IMG/VR virus record: IMGVR_UViG_3300028666_000012
Location: 1-40,817 of that record
From: a virus
Direction: 5' to 3' (one strand)
DNA: 40,817 bases
Shown: positions 29,900 to 36,640 of the stretch, piece after piece
How positions within the stretch are numbered: the stretch's first letter is position 1
How the letters are laid out: each line of letters begins with the position of its first letter
Program-made: the position numbers and the translations under genes
Notes under the pieces: generated by a model
Database searches by the model: none
What the model saw: only the letters and a program-made list of their open reading frames with translations
What the model was told of the DNA's origin: nothing

Positions 29900-30715
29900 C
29901 TATCCTTGCGATTCTTGTTTTTTCATCTTCAATTCTCTATATGCGGAAGCCTTATTGATAACCTTGGTTAATTCTGCATTAGGGATGCCATCGATATTCT
30001 TAATCTTGTAATGCTCTAGGATTATATTTTCGTAATCCATTCCGCACTCTTCCAAAATATCACCAAGCAATATGATTAAATCTTCTCTATTTTGTGATGA
30101 ATCTGTGTCAGGTTTATTTTGTTTCGGTGCTGTGTCAACTTTGATGTTAGGTTGAATAATCTCACATTTAGTTACAGGCAATTTATACTCATCAACCTTT
30201 TCAATCTCTTTTAATTCATCTTCAACATAACCGGCTCCCATACTTAAATCAGGAAAGAGCTGACGGAATAACATAGACATGCATCGATTATAAAGCATAA
30301 TCGCAGGGTATTTCTTCCAAGTAGGACCATTCCAAAGACCTGCCGCCTCTGCATCTGTTCTACTAAAAGAACAAGTCCAAGTGTCTCCGCTATCTGCGCG
30401 TTTACCATGCAATATCACACATTCATTATTAGATTTAGGGTCCTTTGTAATGGAATGACCACGTTTTCTTACCAATGCTGCCATCATTTCTGTAGACATG
30501 CCCACCTTTCCATTAATGCAATGGAAACCTCCATTAAGTGCTTCAAATGGATGAATTCCTAATGCCTTTGATCTTGATATAATGGCATGTATTCCAGCTT
30601 CTCCAATACTTGCATAATGTTTAGTAGATAGTAGTTTCTTGCATGTATCTTGAATTTTATCTAGTTCTGCTAATTGTTTTGCGAAGTCATCTTGTATTAC
30701 TAATTCGTTAGCCAT
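29900..30715 (-). CDS. RecT-like single-strand annealing protein (271 aa)
   Basis: The central region (about 45-175) carries family features: SRSKALGIHPFEALNGGFHC, INGKVGMSTEMMAALVRKRG, a F-SRTDAEAAGLW segment and WKKYPAIMLYNRCMSML. This matches the RecT/Bet-type recombinases used with YqaJ exonucleases. It anneals the 3' strands produced by the exonuclease in recombination-dependent replication. After about residue 185 the sequence turns polar and a small helical C-terminal domain follows. ATG overlaps the previous stop by 8 nt. Ends in KKQESQG, like the Lar-like protein's end (KQESQG), perhaps a shared DNA segment. Confidence 0.85.
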   Translation of the reverse strand: MANELVIQDDFAKQLAELDKIQDTCKKLLSTKHYASIGEAGIHAIISRSKALGIHPFEALNGGFHCINGKVGMSTEMMAALVRKRGHSITKDPKSNNECVILHGKRADSGDTWTCSFSRTDAEAAGLWNGPTWKKYPAIMLYNRCMSMLFRQLFPDLSMGAGYVEDELKEIEKVDEYKLPVTKCEIIQPNIKVDTAPKQNKPDTDSSQNREDLIILLGDILEECGMDYENIILEHYKIKNIDGIPNAELTKVINKASAYRELKMKKQESQG

Positions 30716-30869
30716 TTTTCACCTCTTCATTTAATTTAATTATGTCTATATATAATTTCTTTCTTTCATCATTTGAAAGTATCCATTTCATATTTTCACT
30801 ATCTGAAATCCTAATAGTATCTTGCAAAACACTCATCAATAATAATTTATGTTGATCATTCAATTTCAT
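30708..30869 (-). CDS. Small helical protein (53 aa) before the annealing gene
   Basis: A 53-residue mostly helical protein (MKLNDQHKLLLMSVLQDTIR ... LYIDIIKLNEEVKNG), overlapping the RecT-like gene start by 8 nt. Its size and placement match the many small coupled genes of the operon. No motif is recognised. Confidence 0.6.
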   Translation of the reverse strand: MKLNDQHKLLLMSVLQDTIRISDSENMKWILSNDERKKLYIDIIKLNEEVKNG

Positions 30870-30871
30870 GA

Positions 30872-31162
30872 TTAAACCATTTCCTCTATATTTTTAACCT
30901 TAATGTATTCCTCTGTGAACCAATCCAAATGATCCCATATCGCGAACTTGTCTAAGTCATCCAAATCAAAATATTCAACGAATTCCCCTGAATACATGCA
31001 ACATTCACTTTCTGCACTTAATATCATTTTGGCAAACTTCTCTTGAATATCTTCATCTTTTGAAATAAATGACAATTTATTCAATGCTTTCTCTTTTTGC
31101 TTCATCATTTCTTTCTGAAAGAAATTGAATTTAGCTTCTTTATCTTCTGTGTATTTATCCAT
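30872..31162 (-). CDS. Acidic hypothetical protein (96 aa)
   Basis: An acidic protein with a helical N-terminal half (FFQKEMMKQKEKALNKLSF) and an aspartate-rich end (FDLDDLDKFAIWDHLDWF). Two adjacent Cys (ECCMYSG). The start is 2 nt after the upstream stop. Not recognised. Confidence 0.62.
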   Translation of the reverse strand: MDKYTEDKEAKFNFFQKEMMKQKEKALNKLSFISKDEDIQEKFAKMILSAESECCMYSGEFVEYFDLDDLDKFAIWDHLDWFTEEYIKVKNIEEMV

Positions 31163-31164
31163 GA

Positions 31165-31344
31165 TTAGCCTACATATTGTTGTATTTGAATAAGATCATC
31201 GCTAAAACGTAGCATCTCCCAAGACATAATTTCGAATTGGGATTGTATATCAATGCAAAACTCTCTTTCTTGTCTAGATGCTTCGTCTAGTCTATCGCTT
31301 AATTTCTTTGCTGTGTCTATTAATTCCTGTAAGTCTGTTTTCAT
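31165..31344 (-). CDS. Small helical protein (59 aa)
   Basis: The start at 31344 is chosen over an in-frame ATG at 31374 because CTGGAGATAAA precedes it and the preceding zinc-ribbon gene ends there (TAATG). The protein is helical (KTDLQELIDTAKKLSDRLDE) with no motif. It is the third gene from the operon's promoter. Confidence 0.6.
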   Translation of the reverse strand: MKTDLQELIDTAKKLSDRLDEASRQEREFCIDIQSQFEIMSWEMLRFSDDLIQIQQYVG

Positions 31345-31475
31345 TATTTTATCTCCAGTAATTTTTCGTAGCATCCTTCACACACACACACTAATTCTTT
31401 AAATGGGTGTTCTTCAACACCCTGAAAATCTGCATCGTAATAATCATCACAATTTTCACATCTGTATACGCTCAT
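31344..31475 (-). CDS. Very small zinc-ribbon protein (43 aa)
   Basis: MSVYRCENCDDYYDADFQG, then VCVCEGCYEKL gives CxxC and CxCxxC pairs, a minimal ribbon or knuckle. Its start overlaps the end of the upstream gene and it ends on the next ATG, so it is translated in the chain. The DNA coding VCVC is a short CA/TG repeat. Confidence 0.62.
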   Translation of the reverse strand: MSVYRCENCDDYYDADFQGVEEHPFKELVCVCEGCYEKLLEIK

Positions 31476-31681
31476 TATATCACCATTGATTTTATGTGTG
31501 ATTCAGTCCACCCTTTAATATAAGCTTTGTACATTTTTACTCTTAACTTACACCCTTTATCATCTCCCAATTGACAATTAGGAACAGTTTTCATGAATTC
31601 AGGGTTTAAAGCTGGAGCATTCATATATTTTGGGAAAGATTCTAGTCCCATTTGATAAGATTGATTGATTAATGTTTTCAT
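31475..31681 (-). CDS. First gene of the leftward early operon (68 aa)
   Basis: The first gene after the leftward promoter. MKTLINQSYQMGLESFPKYM ... CQLGDDKGCKLRVKMYKAYI ends with WTESHIKSMVI. Two Cys flank a charged loop. The leader between promoter and start is about 95 nt. Not recognised; genes in this position often act early on host or phage regulation, which is general expectation only. Confidence 0.6.
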   Translation of the reverse strand: MKTLINQSYQMGLESFPKYMNAPALNPEFMKTVPNCQLGDDKGCKLRVKMYKAYIKGWTESHIKSMVI

Positions 31682-31771
31682 ACTTTTCTCACTCTGTAAT
31701 TTTTAAGTCTTTTGTTAATCAAGCACCGCTACGACTTGCTAAACGAAGTTAGGTAAGGAGACTTGCGCTTT

Positions 31772-31824
31772 GATGTAAACAAATGTAGCATAACAAAACA
31801 TTTCATGCAACATATTTGTTCATC
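31772..31824. promoter_or_regulatory. Paired inverted operators in the divergent control region
   Basis: GATGTAAACAAATGTAGC (31772-31789) is matched on the opposite strand by 31807-31824 (reverse complement GATGAACAAATATGTTGC), an imperfect 18-bp inverted pair 17 nt apart. The first covers the -10 and the second overlaps the -35 of the leftward promoter. A shorter inverted pair, CAAATGTA (31780-31787) and TACATTTG (31830-31837), reaches the -35 of the rightward promoter. The region is very likely bound by the Cro-like protein at 31888. Confidence 0.6.
31782..31810 (-). promoter_or_regulatory. Leftward early promoter
   Basis: On the minus strand TTGCAT (31805-31810) and TACATT (31782-31787) are spaced by 17 nt, with a TG extended -10 dinucleotide (TGC before the box). 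It would drive the operon from 31681 down to about 22140. Confidence 0.55.
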
Positions 31825-31834
31825 AAAATTACAT

Positions 31835-31863
31835 TTGCCTAAAAACCTAACATAAGTTATTGT
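31835..31863 (+). promoter_or_regulatory. Rightward early promoter
   Basis: TTGCCT (31835-31840) and TATTGT (31858-31863) are spaced by 17 nt, about 24 nt before the Cro-like start codon at 31888. Each box matches the consensus at four positions. Confidence 0.52.
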
Positions 31864-31887
31864 GGTTGCGTTAATATGGAGGATTCA

Positions 31888-32088
31888 ATGACAAAACTTA
31901 AAGAATATTTATTTTATAAAAGAATAAGCATCACTTCATTTGCTCAAGAAGTAGGAGTAAATAGGGGATATATGAACCTAGTTGTATTAGGTAAATGCAC
32001 ACCTTCTAGGTTATTGGCGGAAGAAATTGAAAGAAAAACAAATGGTGAAGTAAAAGCAATAGATTTATTGGAGAAAAAAAATGAGTAA
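31888..32088 (+). CDS. Cro/CI-like helix-turn-helix repressor (66 aa)
   Basis: GGAGG lies 5 nt before ATG 31888, which decides it over ATG 31876. The pattern LKEYLFYKRISITSFAQEVG, then VNRGYMNLVVLGKCTPSRLLAEEIE is a lambda-repressor-type HTH: helix 2 TSFAQEVG, turn, recognition helix VNRGYMNLVV. It is the first rightward gene, next to two promoters and matched operators, so it likely represses one or both early promoters. No second, larger CI-type repressor and no integrase is seen, so a lysogenic switch is not established. Confidence 0.8.
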   Translation: MTKLKEYLFYKRISITSFAQEVGVNRGYMNLVVLGKCTPSRLLAEEIERKTNGEVKAIDLLEKKNE

Positions 32089-32350
32089 AACTGAAAAATA
32101 TTTAAACTTATATTGCATGTTCCTTGCATTAACGTTGGGAACATTCATGATAAATCAGTATCTTTTTATCAGAAATATGCAAGAGGAAATTAAGGAATGT
32201 TTCAACGATATGGATATGCAAATGAATCGGAAATTTAAAGCAATGGACAAAGTAAATACCGAAAGATTCACTCAGTTAGTGGATTACAACTCGGAATTAT
32301 GCCATGTTTTGATTACTGGAATATATGATAAACACCCAGAAAATGAATAG
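32081..32350 (+). CDS. Membrane protein with N-terminal helix and coiled coil (89 aa)
   Basis: GGAG is 8 nt before the ATG, inside the end of the repressor gene. A single membrane helix (LYCMFLALTLGTFMINQYLF, residues about 11-30) is followed by a charged helical region (EEIKECFNDMDMQMNRKFKA). The layout fits an inner-membrane anchored protein with a soluble coil, as seen in spanin-like or exclusion proteins; neither is demonstrated. Confidence 0.62.
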   Translation: MSKTEKYLNLYCMFLALTLGTFMINQYLFIRNMQEEIKECFNDMDMQMNRKFKAMDKVNTERFTQLVDYNSELCHVLITGIYDKHPENE

Positions 32351-32446
32351 GTTAAGTTCTTGTTAAGAAATTATTTAGAATTACCTGGAAAAATTATCAA
32401 TCCGGGCGTAATGTGGATTCTTTATTTTAGGACTTACATAAGAATA

Positions 32447-32471
32447 AGTCGGTTACAGAAATTAACCGACT
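32447..32471 (+). other. Hairpin AGTCGGTTA / TAACCGACT
   Basis: A 9-bp perfect stem (32447-32455 with 32463-32471) with a 7-nt loop, followed by an A-rich segment rather than T run. On the minus strand it would be followed by T-rich sequence from the preceding bases only weakly. It forms a tandem with the terminator just downstream. Confidence 0.6.
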
Positions 32472-32479
32472 GAAAAAGA

Positions 32480-32506
32480 AAAACCGCTGAGTGGTTCAGC
32501 GGTTTT
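32480..32506 (+). terminator. Strong, possibly bidirectional terminator
   Basis: AAAACCGCTGA (32480-32490) pairs perfectly with TCAGCGGTTTT (32496-32506), an 11-bp stem with a GTGGT loop, A run on one side and T run on the other. It should stop rightward transcripts after the repressor and membrane genes unless antitermination occurs. Replication genes lie beyond it. Confidence 0.78.
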
Positions 32507-32706
32507 CGACAACAATTCAATCCTTTTCAACAGGAATACAACCCTCAACAAGAAATATGTCGCTATGCTACTAACAACAACGCTTATAAAGGCAAACAAC
32601 AAACAAGGAATATAACCATGCTATATTGCTATGTCACTATGTTACCAACCTTTACAGTTTTAATCAAACTGTTTCTTTACGCACTGAAGATAAGAGAGGT
32701 GCAATC
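32507..32706 (+). promoter_or_regulatory. Non-coding leader before the replication gene
   Basis: About 200 nt with no supported gene. It is A/C-rich with repeated AACAACA-type words and ends with a hairpin ACAGTTT/AAACTGT (32654-32660 with 32666-32672) 35 nt before the replication start. A promoter or antitermination leader is expected here; I could not identify consensus boxes with confidence. Confidence 0.4.
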
Positions 32707-33531
32707 ATGACAATACAAAGATGTCCTCATGATAGGCAAAATCCTTATGCTCAAATTAACAGAAAAATATTTACCGATCCTGATTTATCTTGGGAAGCAA
32801 AAGGGCTTCTTGCTTACTTCATAAGCTTACCTGATGATTGGAAAATAAAAGTTCCTCATTTAGTCACTCTGTATGATAAAAGAGGAGGTGGCGAAAAGGC
32901 TATTTATAGGATTATAAATGAGCTAATTGAAGCAGGATATTGCACTCGAATTCGAATTAGCCATGAAAATGGTCATTTTGGAGAAACCATATATAACATT
33001 AGTGAATTCAAAAAAAGTTTACCACACAGCCGAGAAGGAGACGCCGAGAACGCACGTGCCGAGAAGGGCGACTATAATAAAGAAGAAGTGTTACAAAGAA
33101 ATAAGAACAACAAACAAGACCCTGTTGTTGTTCCTTCATTCATTCAAGAAATTGAAGACCTCACAGATGAAGAAAAGAACTCTCTTTCCAAACATCCACC
33201 TGACCGAGTTAAGTTAGCTCTAGAATTTAACAAGAAAGTCAAACCCACTCATTCCAAGATTCAGCAACTTATTTGGCATTGCAAGTCTTATATTCCTCCT
33301 AAGCCTTCAAAAAAGAGTGAGCAGGACAATTTATATGAATATTGCGTAGACTTCTTTAAATCAAACATATCGAAAACCTGTGAGGTTAAAATTCATAAAG
33401 AAGGTATATTCTTTATTCCTACTCAAGGTGCAAATACAAATCCTATAGAAATTAAGTTTAATCAAGAAAACTGTGCAGAATCGATTAAAAATCTTTGCAA
33501 CCACTACAACTTCACGAAGAAAAAGATGTGA
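32707..33531 (+). CDS. Replication initiator-like protein with N-terminal winged helix (274 aa)
   Basis: GAGAGGT lies 7 nt before ATG 32707. The N-terminal domain (NPYAQINRKIFTDPDLSWEA, then KGLLAYFISLPDDWK and GGGEKAIYRIINELIEAGYC) is the winged-helix found in phage replication proteins of the lambda O/DnaD-related type. The middle is a charged linker, and the C-terminal 110 residues are helical with no visible ATPase motif. It probably binds the phage origin and recruits the host replisome, as no phage polymerase or helicase is present. Its gene may contain the origin, but I see no iterons. Confidence 0.72.
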   Translation: MTIQRCPHDRQNPYAQINRKIFTDPDLSWEAKGLLAYFISLPDDWKIKVPHLVTLYDKRGGGEKAIYRIINELIEAGYCTRIRISHENGHFGETIYNISEFKKSLPHSREGDAENARAEKGDYNKEEVLQRNKNNKQDPVVVPSFIQEIEDLTDEEKNSLSKHPPDRVKLALEFNKKVKPTHSKIQQLIWHCKSYIPPKPSKKSEQDNLYEYCVDFFKSNISKTCEVKIHKEGIFFIPTQGANTNPIEIKFNQENCAESIKNLCNHYNFTKKKM

Positions 33532-33589
33532 GATTCTAGGGGTGTTTCTATGCGTTTAAAGCTATATTTAAAAACAACAAGGATATCAT

Positions 33590-33760
33590 ATGAAAAATCA
33601 GTCTAATGATTTATCCGATTTAATAGATTTAATGGATAAAGCTTGTAGATCTTTAATTGACGAGGACGACAAAGCTAAATGTTCCTATTTTCTAGGTAGA
33701 TGCTCTCAAATTATAAAAAATATTTATGATGAATTTGAAAAAAAGGAAAAATCGATTTAA
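33590..33760 (+). CDS. Small acidic helical protein (56 aa)
   Basis: MKNQSNDLSDLIDLMDKACR ... SYFLGRCSQIIKNIYDEFEK. AAGGA lies 6 nt before the ATG and the stop overlaps the next ATG (TAATGG). Two Cys are present but no ribbon. Not recognised. Confidence 0.6.
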   Translation: MKNQSNDLSDLIDLMDKACRSLIDEDDKAKCSYFLGRCSQIIKNIYDEFEKKEKSI

Positions 33761-33933
33761 TGGAAAACAATGAAAATTATGGAAAAATGATCTTTTTGTC
33801 GGAAGACGCAAAAGAAAAAGTTAGACAAATGGATGATCAGGAACTTGATATTTTATCTTCGTTGTTGGCTCATTCGATTAGAAATACACAAATCAAAATA
33901 CAAGAGGAATTTAATGAACGACGTGACCAATAA
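33760..33933 (+). CDS. Small helical protein (57 aa)
   Basis: MENNENYGKMIFLSEDAKEK then ELDILSSLLAHSIRNTQIK and a charged end EEFNERRDQ. The start shares a base with the previous stop, and its end overlaps the following gene by 20 nt. The pattern suits a short regulatory or recombination accessory protein; nothing specific can be said. Confidence 0.58.
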   Translation: MENNENYGKMIFLSEDAKEKVRQMDDQELDILSSLLAHSIRNTQIKIQEEFNERRDQ

Positions 33934-34363
33934 AATGATCTTTGACGGATACCGATCTTTGTCCGATAAACTAGATTGTCATCGGGAACTGATCCACTTG
34001 TCTCAAGCAAAGTTTCGTGAGCTTGAAGATGAGCTTAGGAAAATAAATAGTAGAGTCGATTCTTGTCATGAGAGAATTACGGAATCAACGTTGAATAATT
34101 GTGATGAAGAAGTTGAAGATGACATTTGCGATGATTGTCAAGGTAATGATATGTCAGCAGAACAAATCGTTGGACAACTTTTTGATTTACTTGATCATAA
34201 CCATCTGGATTACAATGATGTACTAACAAATATAATTGGAGCGCTTTTTGCTTTATGCGCTTCAAAAGAAATGAATAAACAGGAATTTAAATTGGTTTTA
34301 ATGAACCTTCTCAAACATTATTCAATATATTTGAAACAGGTTAAGAAAGATCTGGAAGGTTAA
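33914..34363 (+). CDS. Hypothetical protein with CDDC (149 aa)
   Basis: ATG 33914 is chosen because AGAGGA lies 6 nt upstream; the frame is open earlier but without such a site. An N-terminal coiled-coil-like helix (LIHLSQAKFRELEDELRKIN) is followed by an acidic loop with CDEEVEDDICDDC and a helical C-terminal domain (IIGALFALCASKEMNKQEF). No known family. Its place after the initiator suggests replication or recombination accessory function. Confidence 0.6.
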   Translation: MNDVTNKMIFDGYRSLSDKLDCHRELIHLSQAKFRELEDELRKINSRVDSCHERITESTLNNCDEEVEDDICDDCQGNDMSAEQIVGQLFDLLDHNHLDYNDVLTNIIGALFALCASKEMNKQEFKLVLMNLLKHYSIYLKQVKKDLEG

Positions 34364-34365
34364 AT

Positions 34366-34650
34366 ATGACTATTGAAGTTATAAAATATCACAAGATCAA
34401 TGGATCAACTTTCATGATGGGTAAATTCTCTTTGAAAATACCTAAGTGGGGTAACTTCATCATTCATGATATGAGCTATTTTCAAAAGGGACATCAACGT
34501 TGGGTATCTTTTCCTTCTAAGCAATTTGAAAAGGATGGAGAGAAGAAATATATGCCATATAATAAATTTGAAGATGATAAGACATTGAAGGCATTTCAAG
34601 AGCAAGTATTGAAGGCATTAGATGAATATTTCAAGTTAAATGGAAATTAA
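34366..34650 (+). CDS. SpoVG-like small beta protein (94 aa)
   Basis: A compact domain with MGKFSLKIPKWGNFIIHDMS, then HQRWVSFPSKQFEKDG and KKYMPYNKFEDD, ending with an amphipathic helix. The strand order with R-W-V-x-F-P-S resembles SpoVG-like nucleic acid-binding proteins, which have F(V)-x-(M/F)P-S at the same point. This is memory-based and moderate. Likely a DNA-binding accessory in replication. The following 92 nt (34651-34742) contain no gene. Confidence 0.5.
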   Translation: MTIEVIKYHKINGSTFMMGKFSLKIPKWGNFIIHDMSYFQKGHQRWVSFPSKQFEKDGEKKYMPYNKFEDDKTLKAFQEQVLKALDEYFKLNGN

Positions 34651-34742
34651 AAAATGGACTTTAAAACTGTGCTAAAGCCCATATGGATCAACAGAACCTT
34701 AACTTAACCTGAAACAAATATGCGTTTTCACATTATGAAAAT

Positions 34743-34970
34743 ATGGGATTAATTGCAATGAGGATAAAATCATATTTGATGGATTTTCGATATTATTTTT
34801 TTGAATGTAAACTTAGATTTCTCATGTATTGGATACATAGAAAAAAAATAATCCTAAAGAATAAATATTTAATTCAATGGGATGATTTAACATATATTCA
34901 TCGAGCCGGTTGGTGGGATGAAATTGATCTTGAGAATTTATTGCAAGAACTTGAAAAACTAAAGAAATAA
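34743..34970 (+). CDS. Aromatic-rich hypothetical protein (75 aa)
   Basis: MGLIAMRIKSYLMDFRYYFF ... LMYWIHRKKIILKNKYLIQW. The first 40 residues are rich in Phe, Tyr and basic residues, perhaps membrane-associated; the end is acidic and helical (EIDLENLLQELEKLKK). Start uncertain: ATG 34758 is an alternative, and neither has a strong ribosome site. It runs into the resolvase gene directly. Confidence 0.55.
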   Translation: MGLIAMRIKSYLMDFRYYFFECKLRFLMYWIHRKKIILKNKYLIQWDDLTYIHRAGWWDEIDLENLLQELEKLKK

Positions 34971-35342
34971 ATGAAAAAAACAACAACCTTTGATATTCAG
35001 GTAAAAACTGTTAGTGAGGCTAATTGCTCTGAGCATTGGATTAAGAAATCTAATCGTCATAAAGTGCAAAAATGGCATGTGAAAAGTGTATTTCGTAATA
35101 ATAATTTCAAGTTTAACTTACCCGTTGAAGTTACTTTGATTCGTATTTCACCTAGATTCTTAGACAAGGATGAAAACCTACCAATGAGCATGAAATACAT
35201 CAAAGATTATATTGCCGATCAATTGATTCCTGGTAAAGCACCAGGAAGAGCCGATGATAGTAAAGAAATTACTTGGAAATATGACCAGAAAAAAGGTATG
35301 GTAAAACAAAACTATGTACAAGTAATCATTGAGGAAAAATGA
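34971..35342 (+). CDS. RusA-like Holliday junction resolvase (123 aa)
   Basis: RusA family members cut four-way junctions using acidic residues. The protein reads PRFLDKDENLPMSMKYIKDY, then IADQLIPGKAPGRADDS and ITWKYDQKKG, matching the family layout D-x-D-N-L...K.i.Da...D-D...i. The usual DLDNL is DKDEN here. Length (120) is typical. With the YqaJ/RecT pair this completes a recombination set able to resolve concatemers before packaging. Starts one base after the previous stop. Confidence 0.68.
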   Translation: MKKTTTFDIQVKTVSEANCSEHWIKKSNRHKVQKWHVKSVFRNNNFKFNLPVEVTLIRISPRFLDKDENLPMSMKYIKDYIADQLIPGKAPGRADDSKEITWKYDQKKGMVKQNYVQVIIEEK

Positions 35343-35419
35343 CGTTTCTTATCTACTTGTGGAATAAGTTTGTTGATTTCGTTGAGAGATACACAGGCCC
35401 CAGAGAACCTTTTATTTAG
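35339..35419 (+). CDS. Very short coupled peptide (26 aa)
   Basis: MTFLIYLWNKFVDFVERYTG followed by PREPFI. ATGA overlap with the resolvase stop and GAGG close upstream. Its first 18 residues form an amphipathic or membrane-seeking helix. Could be a genuine micro-protein or a translation-coupling device for the next gene. Confidence 0.42.
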   Translation: MTFLIYLWNKFVDFVERYTGPREPFI

Positions 35420-35426
35420 GAATTTT

Positions 35427-35582
35427 ATGTATTTAATCTTTTGTTTTCTTGCTTTAGTATCTTGTCAATCTATTGCTAAGCATAAGGATGATTTCAAGCC
35501 TATTGCTCATGATATGATTGATGAAGTGATTGATGATTCTATTCAAGATCCTGATAAAGATAGAGAAGAGAAGAGGGGATAA
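35427..35582 (+). CDS. Small lipoprotein (51 aa)
   Basis: AGGAA precedes ATG 35427. The signal MYLIFCFLALVSC has a lipobox (LVSC), so Cys would be lipidated after cleavage at residue 13. The mature part is acidic and helical (HDMIDEVIDDSIQDPDKDRE). The stop overlaps the next lipoprotein start. It could be an Rz1-like outer spanin or a surface lipoprotein modulating the host envelope; no Rz partner is obvious. Confidence 0.65.
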   Translation: MYLIFCFLALVSCQSIAKHKDDFKPIAHDMIDEVIDDSIQDPDKDREEKRG

Positions 35583-35740
35583 TGAAAATTGTCATCATCT
35601 TATTATTACCTTTCATTCTATGCGCATGTACTTATTCTATCAATATGGTTCATACTCAAGGTTTGGCTAGTGATGTTATAGATGAAACGCAATCAGCTGA
35701 CCCAGATATTAAGGCTGATGTTTCAGTACCTGCTATATGA
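35582..35740 (+). CDS. Small lipoprotein, CTYSINMVHTQG type (52 aa)
   Basis: Signal MKIVIILLLPFILCAC gives a C-A-C lipobox variant, followed by TYSINMVHTQGLASDVIDET. I recall this C-T-Y-S-x-N-M-x-H-T-x-G sequence from short lipoproteins in many phage genomes, always without known role. Translation is coupled to the previous lipoprotein. Mature length is only about 36 residues. Confidence 0.72.
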   Translation: MKIVIILLLPFILCACTYSINMVHTQGLASDVIDETQSADPDIKADVSVPAI

Positions 35741-35838
35741 TTTGCGAATGCGGAAAACGGGTTCATCCTACAGAAATATATACAACTTTCTATTATTGTT
35801 CTCATTGCAATATGACATATTCTTACAAAAGGAAATAA
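35737..35838 (+). CDS. Zinc-knuckle micro-protein (33 aa)
   Basis: MICECGKRVHPTEIYTTFYY then CSHCNMTYSYKRK: a CxC pair and a CxxC pair 16 residues apart. It starts inside the lipoprotein stop (ATGA). This is the smallest of the Cys-pair proteins here. The regular spacing argues for a true gene. Confidence 0.55.
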   Translation: MICECGKRVHPTEIYTTFYYCSHCNMTYSYKRK

Positions 35839-35847
35839 TAGGTTCAT

Positions 35848-36255
35848 ATGGCTTTAACAATGTCACAGTTGGCTAAATCCTATAATGTTACCAGGCAAGC
35901 TATTTATCTTAAAATAAAGCAGGGTCGCCTTAAGGCTGAAAAAAGATATGGCCGTTGGTTTATAGAGGAAAAGGATTATCTTAACTTCATTAAAACGAAA
36001 TATACACGGATTCATGATGAAGATTTCTTATACTCTGAGCAGCAGGGTTTTTTCTCTGTTAAAAAGACTTCTCAAATTCTAGATTGTCCTGAGCAGTGTT
36101 TATATTACAGAATTAGAAGCGGATTCATTAAATCCTTTAGGCATAAATCATCTTTGTTTATGCATATTAGCGATATCATGAAGTTTAAGGATTATCTTCT
36201 GGCTAAGAATTATCACCAAAGACCTGCGGTTTTAAATAAAATAATGGTAACTTAA
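35848..36255 (+). CDS. Tandem helix-turn-helix DNA-binding protein (135 aa)
   Basis: Two excisionase/MerR-like HTH units are seen: residues 3-52 (MSQLAKSYNVTRQAIYLKIK, ending FIEEKDYLNFI) and 65-118 (GFFSVKKTSQILDCPEQCLY, with the variant SDIMKFKDYL). Such tandem DNA-binding proteins may act as late-gene regulators or terminase partners. Position just before the packaging genes suggests control of late expression or DNA recognition. AATAGG precedes the ATG. Confidence 0.65.
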   Translation: MALTMSQLAKSYNVTRQAIYLKIKQGRLKAEKRYGRWFIEEKDYLNFIKTKYTRIHDEDFLYSEQQGFFSVKKTSQILDCPEQCLYYRIRSGFIKSFRHKSSLFMHISDIMKFKDYLLAKNYHQRPAVLNKIMVT

Positions 36256-36257
36256 TC

Positions 36258-36446
36258 ATGGTTTCTGAATTATGTGTTGCGATCAAGGATGATGAAAAGA
36301 CGCTTCGAAAGAAGTTTTTGATTTATGAAGATTATCAAGTAAATGAGCTAGACCCAATGATTACGAAATGTATCAATGAAACGCTTGAGAATTTCGATGG
36401 GGAACCGGCTTCAGTTAAAATAACTATTACAATGGAAATGCAATAA
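36258..36446 (+). CDS. Small hypothetical protein (62 aa)
   Basis: MVSELCVAIKDDEKTLRKKF ... PMITKCINETLENFDGEP and ends VKITITMEMQ. The mixture of two strands and one helix resembles small phage proteins placed before terminase genes. Its stop overlaps the next ATG (TAATG). No family assigned. Confidence 0.6.
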   Translation: MVSELCVAIKDDEKTLRKKFLIYEDYQVNELDPMITKCINETLENFDGEPASVKITITMEMQ

Positions 36447-36640
36447 TGAAATTTCCTAGCGATAAAGAAGTTATTGAAATGTATGAATCAGGAATGTTTG
36501 CTAACGAAATAGCTAAAAAATACAATTCATATTGCGACAAAGTAACCAGAATATTGCGAAAAAATGGAATTAAACTATTTCACGAAAGAGAGAAAAAGGA
36601 TTTACCAATATCCCTGAAGGTGAAATATGGCTTCGAGTAA
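36446..36640 (+). CDS. Small HTH protein (64 aa)
   Basis: The segment PSDKEVIEMYESGMFANEIA, then KKYNSYCDKVTRILRKNGIK is a homeodomain-like HTH (as in transposase/resolvase and small terminase N-termini). It overlaps the following small terminase by 14 nt, so it may act in site recognition for packaging or late regulation. Confidence 0.65.
   Translation: MKFPSDKEVIEMYESGMFANEIAKKYNSYCDKVTRILRKNGIKLFHEREKKDLPISLKVKYGFE

Noticed and set aside
31682-31771. tRNA-like folding in the leader of the leftward operon
   Set aside because: Some stems can be drawn, but no acceptor/T-loop consensus (GTTC) is present.
33550-33606. 18-codon ORF after the replication gene
   Set aside because: Too short, no ribosome site, overlaps the better 56-residue gene start.
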